Assembly: GCA_028345095.1 (NCBI GenBank)
Contig: JAOMCQ010000003.1
Span: 1-64,000 of the forward strand
Origin: Candidatus Nitrosopelagicus sp.
GTDB lineage: Archaea; Thermoproteota; Nitrososphaeria; Nitrososphaerales; Nitrosopumilaceae
Direction: 5' to 3'
DNA: 64,000 nt
The notes beneath the pieces are model-generated. The model was given only the letters and a program-made list of their open reading frames with translations, was not told the DNA's origin and made no database searches. Shown here one piece after another: positions 43,508 through 51,369 of the stretch. The stretch's first letter is position 1. Each line of letters opens with the position of its first letter. A program made the translations under genes and the position numbers.

Positions 43508-43579
43508 TGGACCGAGAGGGAATCGAACCCTCGACATCCACGTTGCGAACGTGGCGCTATACCCCTAAGCCATCGGCCC
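43508..43579 (-). tRNA. tRNA-Ala (CGC)
   Basis: 72 nt on the minus strand with all stems: acceptor GGGCCGA/TCGGTCC, D stem GCT/AGC, anticodon stem CCACG/CGTGG around TTCGCAA (anticodon CGC), T stem GAGGG/CCCTC around TTCGATT, discriminator A. The acceptor has the G3-U70 wobble that identifies alanine tRNA. No intron; CCA is not encoded. Confidence 0.95.
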
Positions 43580-43651
43580 TAACAATTGCAATTTTTTACA
43601 ATGTATATTCATTTTTACTCTAGTAATGTACACAAAATTTAGGCAAACAAA

Positions 43652-45040
43652 ATGACTTACGATTTACTCATTACTAACTCACATGTAATGACTCAAAATA
43701 GCATGGTTGAAAAAAATCTTGTCATTGAAGATGGAAAAATCAAATTAATTACTAACGATAGTCCTGATTGTGATAAAAAAATTAATGGTTCTGGTTTAGT
43801 TAGTATTCCGGGTCTAATTGATACTCATGTTCACTATGGAGTTTATTCTCCAATTGACCAAGCTGCAATAAGTGAATCACATGCTGCTGCAATAGGTGGT
43901 GTTACAACAATGATGAGAATGTTCAGATTAAAGGGCTCCTACAAAGAATCTCTTAAAAAACATCTTTTGGCAAGTCAAAATTCACATTATATTGATTATA
44001 CTTTACATGCCTCCATTTTTGATGATACACAGATTGATGAAATGCAATATTGCACCGAAAACAAAATTATCTCATTTAAAATATACATGAATCTTGGTGG
44101 TGATGTTGGCCATGTATACATGGAAATGAATCCTGGAGAAGAAAAATTAATCTCTGCTGAAGTAAATGTCACAAATGAATTAGTTGAAAAAATTGTAAAA
44201 AACGCTGCATCCCTTAATTGTCCTGTATTAGTCCATGCAGAAGATTATCAAGATTGTGCATGTGGCATGAAAACACAAAAAGAAAAAAATAATGATGGAT
44301 TAAATGCTTGGTCTGAAAGCCGTTCTCCAGATTTCGAAGCAAAATCAATTCAAACAATTTGTGAATATGGAAGAAAGTATGACTGTAAAATTTACTTTGT
44401 ACACATTGGTTCAAAATTGGCATTAGATAAAATTAAAGAAGAAAAACAAAAAGGAACAAAAATTTTCGTTGAAACCTGTCCTCATTATCTAACATTATCA
44501 CATGAAACTCAAGATGGGTATCTTGCAAAAGTTATGCCTCCAATTAGAACAAAAAATGATATACAATCTGTATGGACTGCTTTACAAAATAATGAAATTG
44601 ATACGATAGGAACAGATCATGTTGCTAATCAATTGAAACTAAAACTTGGTGGTGATGACGTCTGGGGCGCTTTAGCAGGATTTCCTGGAATAGGAACATC
44701 ATTACCAATTTTACTTAGTGAAGGAATTAATAAAAATAAAATAAATTTGAATCAGTTAGTTAATCTAACAAGTACAAATGCTTCGAAAATTTTTGGTTTA
44801 TCTGGAAAAGGACATTTGGAAGTAGGATATGATGCCGACATAACGATGATTGATCTAAAAAAAGAAGCACAAGTTTCTCCTGAACTTTTTGGTGGATTTT
44901 CTGATTATCTTGTATATGATGGATGGAATTTGAAAGGTTGGCCAGTCAAAACAATTGTTAGAGGTACTGTTGTTGCTGAAGATTTTGAAGTAATTGCTAA
45001 ACCTGGATACGGTAATTTTGTACCGCGAGTATTAAGTTAA
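43652..45040 (+). CDS. Dihydroorotase/hydantoinase-family cyclic amidohydrolase
   Basis: 462 residues. VSIPGLIDTHVHYG (51-63) gives metal ligands His59 and His61; ISFKIYMN supplies the lysine likely carboxylated between the two metals; CPVLVHAEDY, YFVHIGSK and TIGTDHVANQ provide the other ligands. The length and motif set fit class I dihydroorotase or dihydropyrimidinase. In an archaeon with no other candidate in view, dihydroorotase for pyrimidine synthesis is the simple reading; hydantoinase/allantoinase is the alternative. Tail-to-tail overlap of 9 bp with rpiA. Confidence 0.78.
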   Translation: MTYDLLITNSHVMTQNSMVEKNLVIEDGKIKLITNDSPDCDKKINGSGLVSIPGLIDTHVHYGVYSPIDQAAISESHAAAIGGVTTMMRMFRLKGSYKESLKKHLLASQNSHYIDYTLHASIFDDTQIDEMQYCTENKIISFKIYMNLGGDVGHVYMEMNPGEEKLISAEVNVTNELVEKIVKNAASLNCPVLVHAEDYQDCACGMKTQKEKNNDGLNAWSESRSPDFEAKSIQTICEYGRKYDCKIYFVHIGSKLALDKIKEEKQKGTKIFVETCPHYLTLSHETQDGYLAKVMPPIRTKNDIQSVWTALQNNEIDTIGTDHVANQLKLKLGGDDVWGALAGFPGIGTSLPILLSEGINKNKINLNQLVNLTSTNASKIFGLSGKGHLEVGYDADITMIDLKKEAQVSPELFGGFSDYLVYDGWNLKGWPVKTIVRGTVVAEDFEVIAKPGYGNFVPRVLS

Positions 45041-45709
45041 AATTTCAAATTTCCCATTTGCTTTTGCTTTGTAAATTATGTCTGGTTTCCTTGTAAAAAT
45101 ACCAACTTCTATTACTCCTGGGACATTGATTAATTTCTGTTGCAATATTTTTGGATTTTTTATAACTCCAAAATCACAATCTAGTATAATATTTCCATTT
45201 TCAGTAACAAACGGGTATCCTCTATCAAGTATTCTTAATTCAGGTTTACCGCCTAGATTTTCAATTTTTTTCCAAACAATTTGTCTTGCTAAAGGTTGGA
45301 TTTCCACTGGAACTATTCTGTTAAAATCTTTGACAAATTTTGAACTGTCTGCCATGATGATAACTTTTTTTGCAGCACTGATCAGTATGTTTTCCTTCAA
45401 TAGTGCGCCGCCTCCACCTTTTATCAAAAATTTATTTTTATCAATTTGATCTGCACCGTCAAATACTAAATCAATTTTATCAACTTGATCTGGCTCGATT
45501 AATTGTAATCCACCTTTTTCAGCAATTAATTTTATTTGCATTGATGTTGGTACACATTGAACTGAAATCTTTTTTGTTTTGATATATTTTGATAGTGATT
45601 TTACTAAAGCAGTTGCAGCACGTCCACTACCCAAACCTAAAACATAACCATCTTTTACATTTTTCAAAGCATCTAAAGATAATGCCTTGATGGCATCATC
45701 GAATGACAT
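45032..45709 (-). CDS. rpiA: Ribose-5-phosphate isomerase A
   Basis: 225 residues. GLGSGRAATALVKSLSKYI is the phosphate loop, VPTSMQIKLIAEKGG, DLVFDGADQIDKNKFLIKGGGGALLKE the family core with catalytic Asp and Lys, and GFIVKNPKIL-type strands close the fold. It interconverts ribulose and ribose 5-phosphates. Its start overlaps the stop of the coiled-coil gene upstream by one base. Confidence 0.92.
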   Translation of the reverse strand: MSFDDAIKALSLDALKNVKDGYVLGLGSGRAATALVKSLSKYIKTKKISVQCVPTSMQIKLIAEKGGLQLIEPDQVDKIDLVFDGADQIDKNKFLIKGGGGALLKENILISAAKKVIIMADSSKFVKDFNRIVPVEIQPLARQIVWKKIENLGGKPELRILDRGYPFVTENGNIILDCDFGVIKNPKILQQKLINVPGVIEVGIFTRKPDIIYKAKANGKFEILT

Positions 45710-46539
45710 TAATCGACCTCTGCTTGTTCAATTTTTGATAACGTTTTTAAAATTTTTGATTTTATCTCTTCGATATCATCATTCTCGTCATCAATTTCGG
45801 ACTCTTCTGGTATTTCTATTACTTGTGTAGAAATTTCATTTTGTATTGGTTTTACTGTTTGTTCTACTACTGATTGTGGTTTATCTTTGATGATTGGAAT
45901 GATTTCTTGCTTATCAATTTCTAAAGTTTCAATTTTTGGTTTCATTGGTGGCGGTGTAATGACATCACTATTCAATTGTGATAACATTTGATCGTATTTT
46001 GATTGTTTTATAGGATCTAGTTTTGGCAATGAAGTTAGAGTTGTAATTTCAAATTTCTTTGAACTTTTATTTACAAATTCTTCTATTGGTTTCTCAAATA
46101 CTGGTTTTGTTTTTTCCTTTATAGTTTCTTTAATTTGAGATGGTTTCTTTTCATTTGTCTTTGATGATACATCACTTTGTGACTGTGCAACTTGAATCTT
46201 TGATGTCAATTCATATAATCTTTGATCAAGTTGTGATAATTTCTGATCCATTAGTGTAATCAAACCGTCGCCTAATGGTCCCAAGTCTGGATGTTTACTT
46301 GCATTTTGTAATTTTTCAATCCTAGTGATTACTACGCCTAATTGATGTTGATATTTTAGTAGTAGTCTATCTTTTTGAATTTTTGTTAAATCTGTTTCAT
46401 TTTGATATAATCTAGCAATTGTTTTTGTTAGAATATCTTTTTCAATTTCTAATGCATGTAATTGACTTACAATTTGTGAATTTGAACCAATAGTTGGAGT
46501 TTGAAGTTTGTTATTTGATTTGAAAAATTGTTTCAACAT
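45709..46539 (-). CDS. Coiled-coil protein, unknown
   Basis: 276 residues. Residues 20-115 are strongly heptad-like (LEIEKDILTKTIARLYQN, KYQHQLGVVITRIEKLQN, MDQKLSQLDQRLYELTSKI), then a long disordered segment rich in K, P, E and Q (KPSQIKETIKEKTKPVFEKP), and an acidic helix near the end (EEIKSKILKTLSKIEQAEVD). No membrane segment. I recall similar proteins as thaumarchaeal hypotheticals. It lies between L37e and rpiA, reading with both. Confidence 0.55.
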   Translation of the reverse strand: MLKQFFKSNNKLQTPTIGSNSQIVSQLHALEIEKDILTKTIARLYQNETDLTKIQKDRLLLKYQHQLGVVITRIEKLQNASKHPDLGPLGDGLITLMDQKLSQLDQRLYELTSKIQVAQSQSDVSSKTNEKKPSQIKETIKEKTKPVFEKPIEEFVNKSSKKFEITTLTSLPKLDPIKQSKYDQMLSQLNSDVITPPPMKPKIETLEIDKQEIIPIIKDKPQSVVEQTVKPIQNEISTQVIEIPEESEIDDENDDIEEIKSKILKTLSKIEQAEVD

Positions 46540-46541
46540 GA

Positions 46542-46718
46542 TTATAATGCAGGTACGCTGCGTTTAATCCAATTATATTTTCTTCTCTTTGCATCTGGAT
46601 GTCCACAACTTGCACATCTATCTAGACGTCTATGAAATGCGTTATTTCCACATCTTCTACATCTGATATGTGTATGAGATTTGTTGTGCTTTCCCATTGA
46701 TGGTGTACCTCTAGTCAT
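46542..46718 (-). CDS. rpl37e: Ribosomal protein L37e (missing from the ORF track)
   Basis: 58 residues translated by hand from ATG at 46716-46718 to TAA at 46542-46544. It begins [20 protein letters not shown] and carries the zinc site C-x2-C (RCRRCG, residues 20 and 23) and CASCGH (35 and 38), then [11 protein letters not shown], all diagnostic of L37e. It binds 23S rRNA. It starts 10 bp after the Sm-like gene, the usual archaeal pairing. Confidence 0.95.
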   Translation of the reverse strand: MTRGTPSMGKHNKSHTHIRCRRCGNNAFHRRLDRCASCGHPDAKRRKYNWIKRSVPAL

Positions 46719-46728
46719 TAGAGAACAC

Positions 46729-46959
46729 CTATTCTGCTGGAGGAGATATCATAACCACATTATCTCCACGAACTACAATGGATCCGAGACTTTTTGATTC
46801 ACCTTCAGAAGGGATTTCTTCTGATTGGTCTAGTAGCAGGTTCATATGTTGATCAAATCCTTGAAGTAAACCTGTGATGGTTTTACCACCTTTTAGCTTT
46901 ATCAGTACGTTCTTGTTGATACTTTCATCGAGTACTTTTACAGCCATATCTACGGACAT
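46729..46959 (-). CDS. Sm-like archaeal protein (Lsm)
   Basis: 76 residues. [20 protein letters not shown] with [21 protein letters not shown] is Sm1 and [14 protein letters not shown] is Sm2. It should form a six- or seven-membered ring that binds U-rich RNA. The internal Met5 (MAVKVLDES) is an alternative start. First gene of the Lsm-L37e pair. Confidence 0.92.
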   Translation of the reverse strand: MSVDMAVKVLDESINKNVLIKLKGGKTITGLLQGFDQHMNLLLDQSEEIPSEGESKSLGSIVVRGDNVVMISPPAE

Positions 46960-47028
46960 TTATTTCACTTATTGAATTCCATAATGAGGAGTATATTAAA
47001 CGTTCACTGGTGAATTTTTGGTTTTGTT

Positions 47029-47724
47029 TCAGTAAGTCAAGTTTGACTCTTTTGCAAGATTATTCACTACTTCCTTAATGATTTTCCTTCCTAACGTTGC
47101 TGATGATTTGGTTGGATCTCCCCAAACGCCATTTCCTGTTACTTTTGGAAATGATTTTTGTGCCAATTTGTTAATTTTTGAAATTTCTTTTTTTGACATT
47201 CCGTTTGTCTGAAAACCTTTTTTTGCCTTTTTCATATTGACTTTCTTTGAAATTGCTAGCATGAGTGAAGTCTCTACATTTCCTGCATGATCAAATTCTC
47301 TATTCATGTATTTCCAATATGAAAATATCATGATCTTTTGATTTTTCTTCTTTTTCATGTTAAATTTTTTCAGAGAATCCAAATTACCATAATGTCCATT
47401 TATGATTAGAATCCTAGAAATTCCATTTTTGACTAGTGATTCACAAATATCTTCTAAAGTTTTTGATAATGTAGATTTTTTTATACTTAAATTGAAAAAT
47501 GGAAAATGTTCATTTGAAATTCCATAGTTGATTGTAGGAAGCAAAATCCCATTAATTTTTTCTGATAATTTTATTGCAATTTCTGTCACAATATCTGAAT
47601 CTGTTGAAATTGGTAAATGTGGGCCGTGTTGTTCAATTGAACCAACTGGTATGATGGCAATCTGTTTCTTTTTTTTAATCACCTTTCTCAAATCAGGATC
47701 AAATTGATCACGAATAATCATCAA
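47029..47724 (-). CDS. Creatininase-family hydrolase, ArfB-like
   Basis: 231 residues. AIIPVGSIEQHGPHLPISTDSDIV carries the Glu and His metal ligands of creatininase-family enzymes, and ILIINGHYGNLDSL the second site; EFDHAGNVETSLMLAIS is the third. In archaea the family includes ArfB, the formamide hydrolase of riboflavin and F420 synthesis, which would suit an F420-using lineage. Substrate is inferred. It abuts the PurU-like gene (1 bp). Confidence 0.75.
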   Translation of the reverse strand: MMIIRDQFDPDLRKVIKKKKQIAIIPVGSIEQHGPHLPISTDSDIVTEIAIKLSEKINGILLPTINYGISNEHFPFFNLSIKKSTLSKTLEDICESLVKNGISRILIINGHYGNLDSLKKFNMKKKKNQKIMIFSYWKYMNREFDHAGNVETSLMLAISKKVNMKKAKKGFQTNGMSKKEISKINKLAQKSFPKVTGNGVWGDPTKSSATLGRKIIKEVVNNLAKESNLTY

Positions 47725-47725
47725 A

Positions 47726-48577
47726 TCACTTTGTATGTACTTTTCTCCATCTAACTTCTAATTTATCTGCTAGATGCATTTTTACTGCTTTTAACAAAAC
47801 TTCTGCCTCAAGTTTTTGTCCTGCTCGCTTTATTGACTCTAATGTATGTTCAGGTTTAACATCAAATGAATCTTGGAAAATTATTGGTCCTTGATCAAGA
47901 TTCTCTGTAACATAATGTGATGTTACTCCAATAATTTTTGTTCCTCTTTCATATGCTTGTGCGTATGCCATAGCACCTGGAAATGCAGGTAGTAATGATG
48001 GATGAATGTTAATTATTCTATTAGGATATCTCCAAACAAAATTTGGTGTCAATATTCTCATATATCTTGCTAAGGCAATTAAATCAACATCATATTTTTT
48101 ACAAACTTGAATAATTTTTGATTCAGCTTTATCTTGATTTTTTTCATTAATTATTACAAAAGGTAATTTTGCTTTTTTTGAAATTAATGCTAAAGTATTC
48201 TCCGTACCTATCACCACTACAATTTTTCCCTTTAGTTCTTTTCTTGTTTGTGCACGAATTAATGTTTGAAGACAGTGTGATTCCTTTGTTACAAAGACCG
48301 CTATATTTTTCTGTGAATTTGATTCATGATGTGTATTAACTTCCATGTGTAATTGCTTACCTAATTTTTCTAAATCAGAATCAAATCTCTTAACATCGAT
48401 CTTTTTTGTGAATGATGCTTCCAAATACATGCCAAAAAGACCTTTAATGACATTTTGATTGACTCTCTCTAGGTTACCTTTTCGTTCAAAAACAAAATTT
48501 GTAAAACTAGCTACAATTCCTTCCTTATCTTTTCCTACTACTGTAATTCCGATTAATGTTTTTTTCAATGCCGACAT
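47726..48577 (-). CDS. PurU-like formyltetrahydrofolate hydrolase (ACT plus formyltransferase domain)
   Basis: 283 residues. Residues 8-85 form an ACT domain (ITVVGKDKEGIVASFTNFVF), then a formyltransferase fold with RYMRILTPNFVWRYPNRIIN, catalytic Asn190 and His192 in NIHPSLLPAFPGAMAYA, and Asp228 in ENLDQGPIIF. PurU releases formate from 10-formyl-tetrahydrofolate in bacteria. In archaea a formyl-group carrier role near purine or C1 metabolism is likely; exact substrate not readable. The track's start ATG gives the ACT domain complete. Confidence 0.85.
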   Translation of the reverse strand: MSALKKTLIGITVVGKDKEGIVASFTNFVFERKGNLERVNQNVIKGLFGMYLEASFTKKIDVKRFDSDLEKLGKQLHMEVNTHHESNSQKNIAVFVTKESHCLQTLIRAQTRKELKGKIVVVIGTENTLALISKKAKLPFVIINEKNQDKAESKIIQVCKKYDVDLIALARYMRILTPNFVWRYPNRIINIHPSLLPAFPGAMAYAQAYERGTKIIGVTSHYVTENLDQGPIIFQDSFDVKPEHTLESIKRAGQKLEAEVLLKAVKMHLADKLEVRWRKVHTK

Positions 48578-48629
48578 TGTTGTTTAATCTCATATATGCT
48601 TAAGGTATTTTGTAAATAAAATCGAATAA

Positions 48630-48714
48630 TGCGGGTGGTGGGATTCGAACCCACGAACTCCTAAGAGACAGGGTCCTAAACCCTGCGCCTTTGACCAGGC
48701 TGGGCGACACCCGC
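48630..48714 (-). tRNA. tRNA-Leu (TAG)
   Basis: 85 nt on the minus strand: acceptor GCGGGTG/CACCCGC, anticodon stem CAGGG/CCCTG around TTTAGGA (anticodon TAG), a long class II variable arm (TCTCTTAGGAGTTC), T stem GTGGG/CCCAC around TTCGAAT, discriminator A. No intron, no encoded CCA. Confidence 0.95.
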
Positions 48715-48761
48715 AAGGATTGTTCAACAACAGACAAATTTATCGGTATTGAATTAAGAAT

Positions 48762-50105
48762 ATGAAAAAATTATTTGGTACAAATGGTGTTCGTGGTGTT
48801 TTTTCTGAGGATTTTACACTAGAATTTGTTAATGATCTTATTATGTCATTAGCAACATACTTCAAAAAAGGAAAAATTTTGATTGGATATGATGGTCGAC
48901 ATTCTAGTCCAATTGTTGCAAAAATTGTTTCTTCAACATTAAATTATTCAGGTCTAGATTGCTATATTGCTGGATTAGTTCCTACTCCATGTTTAGAATA
49001 TGCTACAAAAAAACTAGGATATGATGGTGGATTAATGATCACTGCATCACACAACCCTCCTCAGTATAATGGAATTAAACCTGTAGCATCTGATGGTGTT
49101 GAAATATCTCGTGAAGATGAACGAATTATTGAACAAATTTTTGATGAAAAAAATTGGATTAAAGCAGAAACCTTTGGTAAAACATTTGATGAACTAAATT
49201 CTATTTCTACTTACATTGATGGGATAATCTCTAAGATTTCTAAAATAGATATCGTAAAAAGAAAATTCAAAGTTACTTTAGACCTTGGAAATGGAGCCCA
49301 ATCTGTTACAGCAAAAAAACTATGTCAACAATTAGGATGTGAGGTTTTTACTGTCAATGAAAATATAGATGGTGATTTTCCGGGTCGAGGTTCAGAACCT
49401 ACTCCACAAAATCTTGGTGAATTATCAAAACTAGTACTTGAGACAAATTCGGATTTTGGAATTGCATTTGATGGTGATGGCGATAGAAGCATATTTTGTG
49501 ATGAAAATGGAAAAATTCTTACTGGTGATAGCTCTGCTCTTCTACTTTGTGATTATCTTTTGGAACAATATCCTAATTCACAAGTAGTTACATGCTTAAA
49601 TTCTGGAAATATTATTGAAAAAATTGTTCAAAAAAGTAATTCTCATGTAGTGAGAACAAAGGTTGGTAGTGTCGAAGTTTCAAGACGAATGGTAGTTGAT
49701 AATGCATTGATAGGTTATGAAGAAAATGGTGGATTTATGTTTGGAAAACACAATCATGTGAGAGATGGTGCAATGAGTTTAGCATTGATGCTCGATCTAC
49801 TTTCTAAATCAGAATCTAGTCTCAGTGAAAACATTGTAAGCCTTCCCCCTAATTTTACTACCAAAACAAAGTTAGAATGTTCTCTAGAACAATCAAAAAT
49901 TGTTGTTGACCAACTTTTGAAAGAATTCCCTAACTCCGACACTTCTGATGGAATCAAAATTCAAGTTGATGATAACAATTGGGTGATGATTAGGCCAAGT
50001 GGAACGGAACCTATAATCAGAATTTATGGGGAATCAAATTCTCAAGAAAATCTTGATTCATTAATCTCTAATTTTGTTGAAAAAACCAAATCAATTCTCT
50101 CCTAA
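48762..50105 (+). CDS. Phosphoglucosamine/phosphomannomutase family
   Basis: 447 residues. LFGTNGVRGVFSEDF (4-18), ITASHNPPQYNGIKP with phosphoserine Ser96, DGDGDRSIF metal loop and the C-terminal RPSGTEPIIRIYGES are the four family signatures. It interconverts hexose 6- and 1-phosphates, feeding UDP-GlcNAc or GDP-mannose to the glycan island. GlcN or Man specificity cannot be read from motifs. It starts just after the tRNA-Leu and ends 27 bp before the L7Ae operon. Confidence 0.88.
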   Translation: MKKLFGTNGVRGVFSEDFTLEFVNDLIMSLATYFKKGKILIGYDGRHSSPIVAKIVSSTLNYSGLDCYIAGLVPTPCLEYATKKLGYDGGLMITASHNPPQYNGIKPVASDGVEISREDERIIEQIFDEKNWIKAETFGKTFDELNSISTYIDGIISKISKIDIVKRKFKVTLDLGNGAQSVTAKKLCQQLGCEVFTVNENIDGDFPGRGSEPTPQNLGELSKLVLETNSDFGIAFDGDGDRSIFCDENGKILTGDSSALLLCDYLLEQYPNSQVVTCLNSGNIIEKIVQKSNSHVVRTKVGSVEVSRRMVVDNALIGYEENGGFMFGKHNHVRDGAMSLALMLDLLSKSESSLSENIVSLPPNFTTKTKLECSLEQSKIVVDQLLKEFPNSDTSDGIKIQVDDNNWVMIRPSGTEPIIRIYGESNSQENLDSLISNFVEKTKSILS

Positions 50106-50110
50106 TAACA

Positions 50111-50118
50111 TATTTAAG
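50111..50118 (+). promoter_or_regulatory. TATA box for the L7Ae operon
   Basis: TATTTAAG is centred about 27 bp before the ATG at 50141, so transcription should start at that codon. This supports 50141 rather than the track's 50132 as the L7Ae start. Confidence 0.55.
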
Positions 50119-50140
50119 ACCATTTTGGGGCATGCACATA

Positions 50141-50527
50141 ATGGCTAAAGCATATTACGTAAAATTTGAAACACCAGAAGAACTTGTTAGTCCGATCCTT
50201 GAAGCATTAAGAGTTTCTGCCACATCTGGTAAGGTTGTCAGAGGTACAAATGAGGCAACAAAAGCCATTGAACGTGGAATTAGTAAATTAATCATTATTG
50301 CTGAAGATGTTGAGCCTCCAGAGGTTGTAGCTCATCTTCCATTAATCTGTGAAGAACAAAAAGCAGCTTATGCATTTGTTCCAAGTAAACAAGAACTAGG
50401 AAAAGCTCTTGGAATTGATGTTACATCAGCTGCCGCTGCTATATTAGATTCAGGAGATGCACAACACATTGTTGACGAAGTAGTTGCATCACTAGCTAAA
50501 CTAAAAGGTGGCTCGGCTGAACAATGA
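50141..50527 (+). CDS. rpl7ae: Ribosomal protein L7Ae
   Basis: 128 residues from [31 protein letters not shown] and [18 protein letters not shown] are the kink-turn-binding region of L7Ae. It is a ribosomal protein and also the core of box C/D, H/ACA and RNase P particles. It opens a tight operon: S28e (4 bp overlap), L24e, Ndk, aIF5B. Confidence 0.95.
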   Translation: MAKAYYVKFETPEELVSPILEALRVSATSGKVVRGTNEATKAIERGISKLIIIAEDVEPPEVVAHLPLICEEQKAAYAFVPSKQELGKALGIDVTSAAAAILDSGDAQHIVDEVVASLAKLKGGSAEQ

Positions 50528-50748
50528 GTCAGCAAAAAGAATCAGAATCTGATCAATTAACTCCTGCAGATATTATTCAAATTGTTGGTAGAACTGGAAT
50601 TGCAGGAGAAGTTATACAAGTTAGGGTTAAAGTTCGTGAAGGCAAGGACAAAGGTCGTGTTCTTACTAGAAATGTTAAAGGTTCACCTAGAGTTGGAGAA
50701 GTTCTTATTCTACGTGAAACTGAACGTGAGGCAAAGAAATTACATTAG
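50524..50748 (+). CDS. rps28e: Ribosomal protein S28e
   Basis: 74 residues. [20 protein letters not shown] and [20 protein letters not shown] are the S28e beta-barrel, and the end [14 protein letters not shown] fits. Overlaps L7Ae by ATGA. Confidence 0.95.
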   Translation: MSQQKESESDQLTPADIIQIVGRTGIAGEVIQVRVKVREGKDKGRVLTRNVKGSPRVGEVLILRETEREAKKLH

Positions 50749-50756
50749 TGATAATT

Positions 50757-50960
50757 ATGAGTCTTTTAGTAAAACCTTGCAGTTTTTGTGATCGTCCAGT
50801 AGCAAAAGGTACTGGAACAATGTTTGTTAAAAATGATGGAACTGTACTTTGGTTCTGTTCTGCAAAATGTAAGAAAAACAGTAAAGACTTGAAAAGGGAT
50901 CCTAGAAAATTCAAATGGACTAACAAATATGTTAAAGGCGGAATTAAAGTTAAGAAGTAA
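50757..50960 (+). CDS. rpl24e: Ribosomal protein L24e
   Basis: 67 residues from the ATG at 50757; the track's upstream GTG at 50748 overlaps the S28e stop and adds MII. PCSFCDRPVAKGTGTMFVKND with C-x2-C and WFCSAKCKKN with C-x3-C form the zinc site. Large-subunit protein. Confidence 0.95.
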   Translation: MSLLVKPCSFCDRPVAKGTGTMFVKNDGTVLWFCSAKCKKNSKDLKRDPRKFKWTNKYVKGGIKVKK

Positions 50961-50961
50961 A

Positions 50962-51363
50962 TTGTCTGAACAAACATTATTTATTGTGAAACCTGATGGT
51001 GTACAAAGAAAATTAGTTGGAGAAATTATTTCAAGATTTGAAAAAAAAGGTTTTATAATTTTAAAACTAAAAATGTTTACATTTACTAAAGAATTGGCAA
51101 CAGAATTTTATTCAGTTCATAAAGATAAACCATTTTTTGGCGAATTACTTGAATATATGACCTCTGGTCCAGTTGTTGTTACAGTTGTAGAAGGTAATAA
51201 TGCTGTTGCAACAACAAGGCAAATGGTTGGTGCAACAAAGTCATTTGAAGCTGAACCTGGTTCAATCAGAGGTGATTTCGGTTTAGGTTTTACTGAAAAC
51301 ATTATTCATGCATCTGATTCAATAGAGAGCTTTGATAAAGAAGTAAGTGTGGTATTCAAGTGA
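50962..51363 (+). CDS. ndk: Nucleoside diphosphate kinase
   Basis: 133 residues from the TTG at 50962 (LSEQTLFIVKPDGVQRKL read as Met). The track's 50929 start lies inside L24e and gives a non-conserved leader. FIVKPDGVQRKLVGEII, TSGPVVVTVVEGNNAV, RGDFG and the phospho-His loop NIIHASDSIES are intact. It balances NTP pools. One base separates it from L24e. Confidence 0.93.
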   Translation: MSEQTLFIVKPDGVQRKLVGEIISRFEKKGFIILKLKMFTFTKELATEFYSVHKDKPFFGELLEYMTSGPVVVTVVEGNNAVATTRQMVGATKSFEAEPGSIRGDFGLGFTENIIHASDSIESFDKEVSVVFK

Positions 51364-51369
51364 TTCACA

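Noticed and set aside
43467-43541. Upstream start of the zinc-ribbon ORF on the minus strand
   Set aside because: It runs into the tRNA-Ala gene; the residues are translated tRNA.
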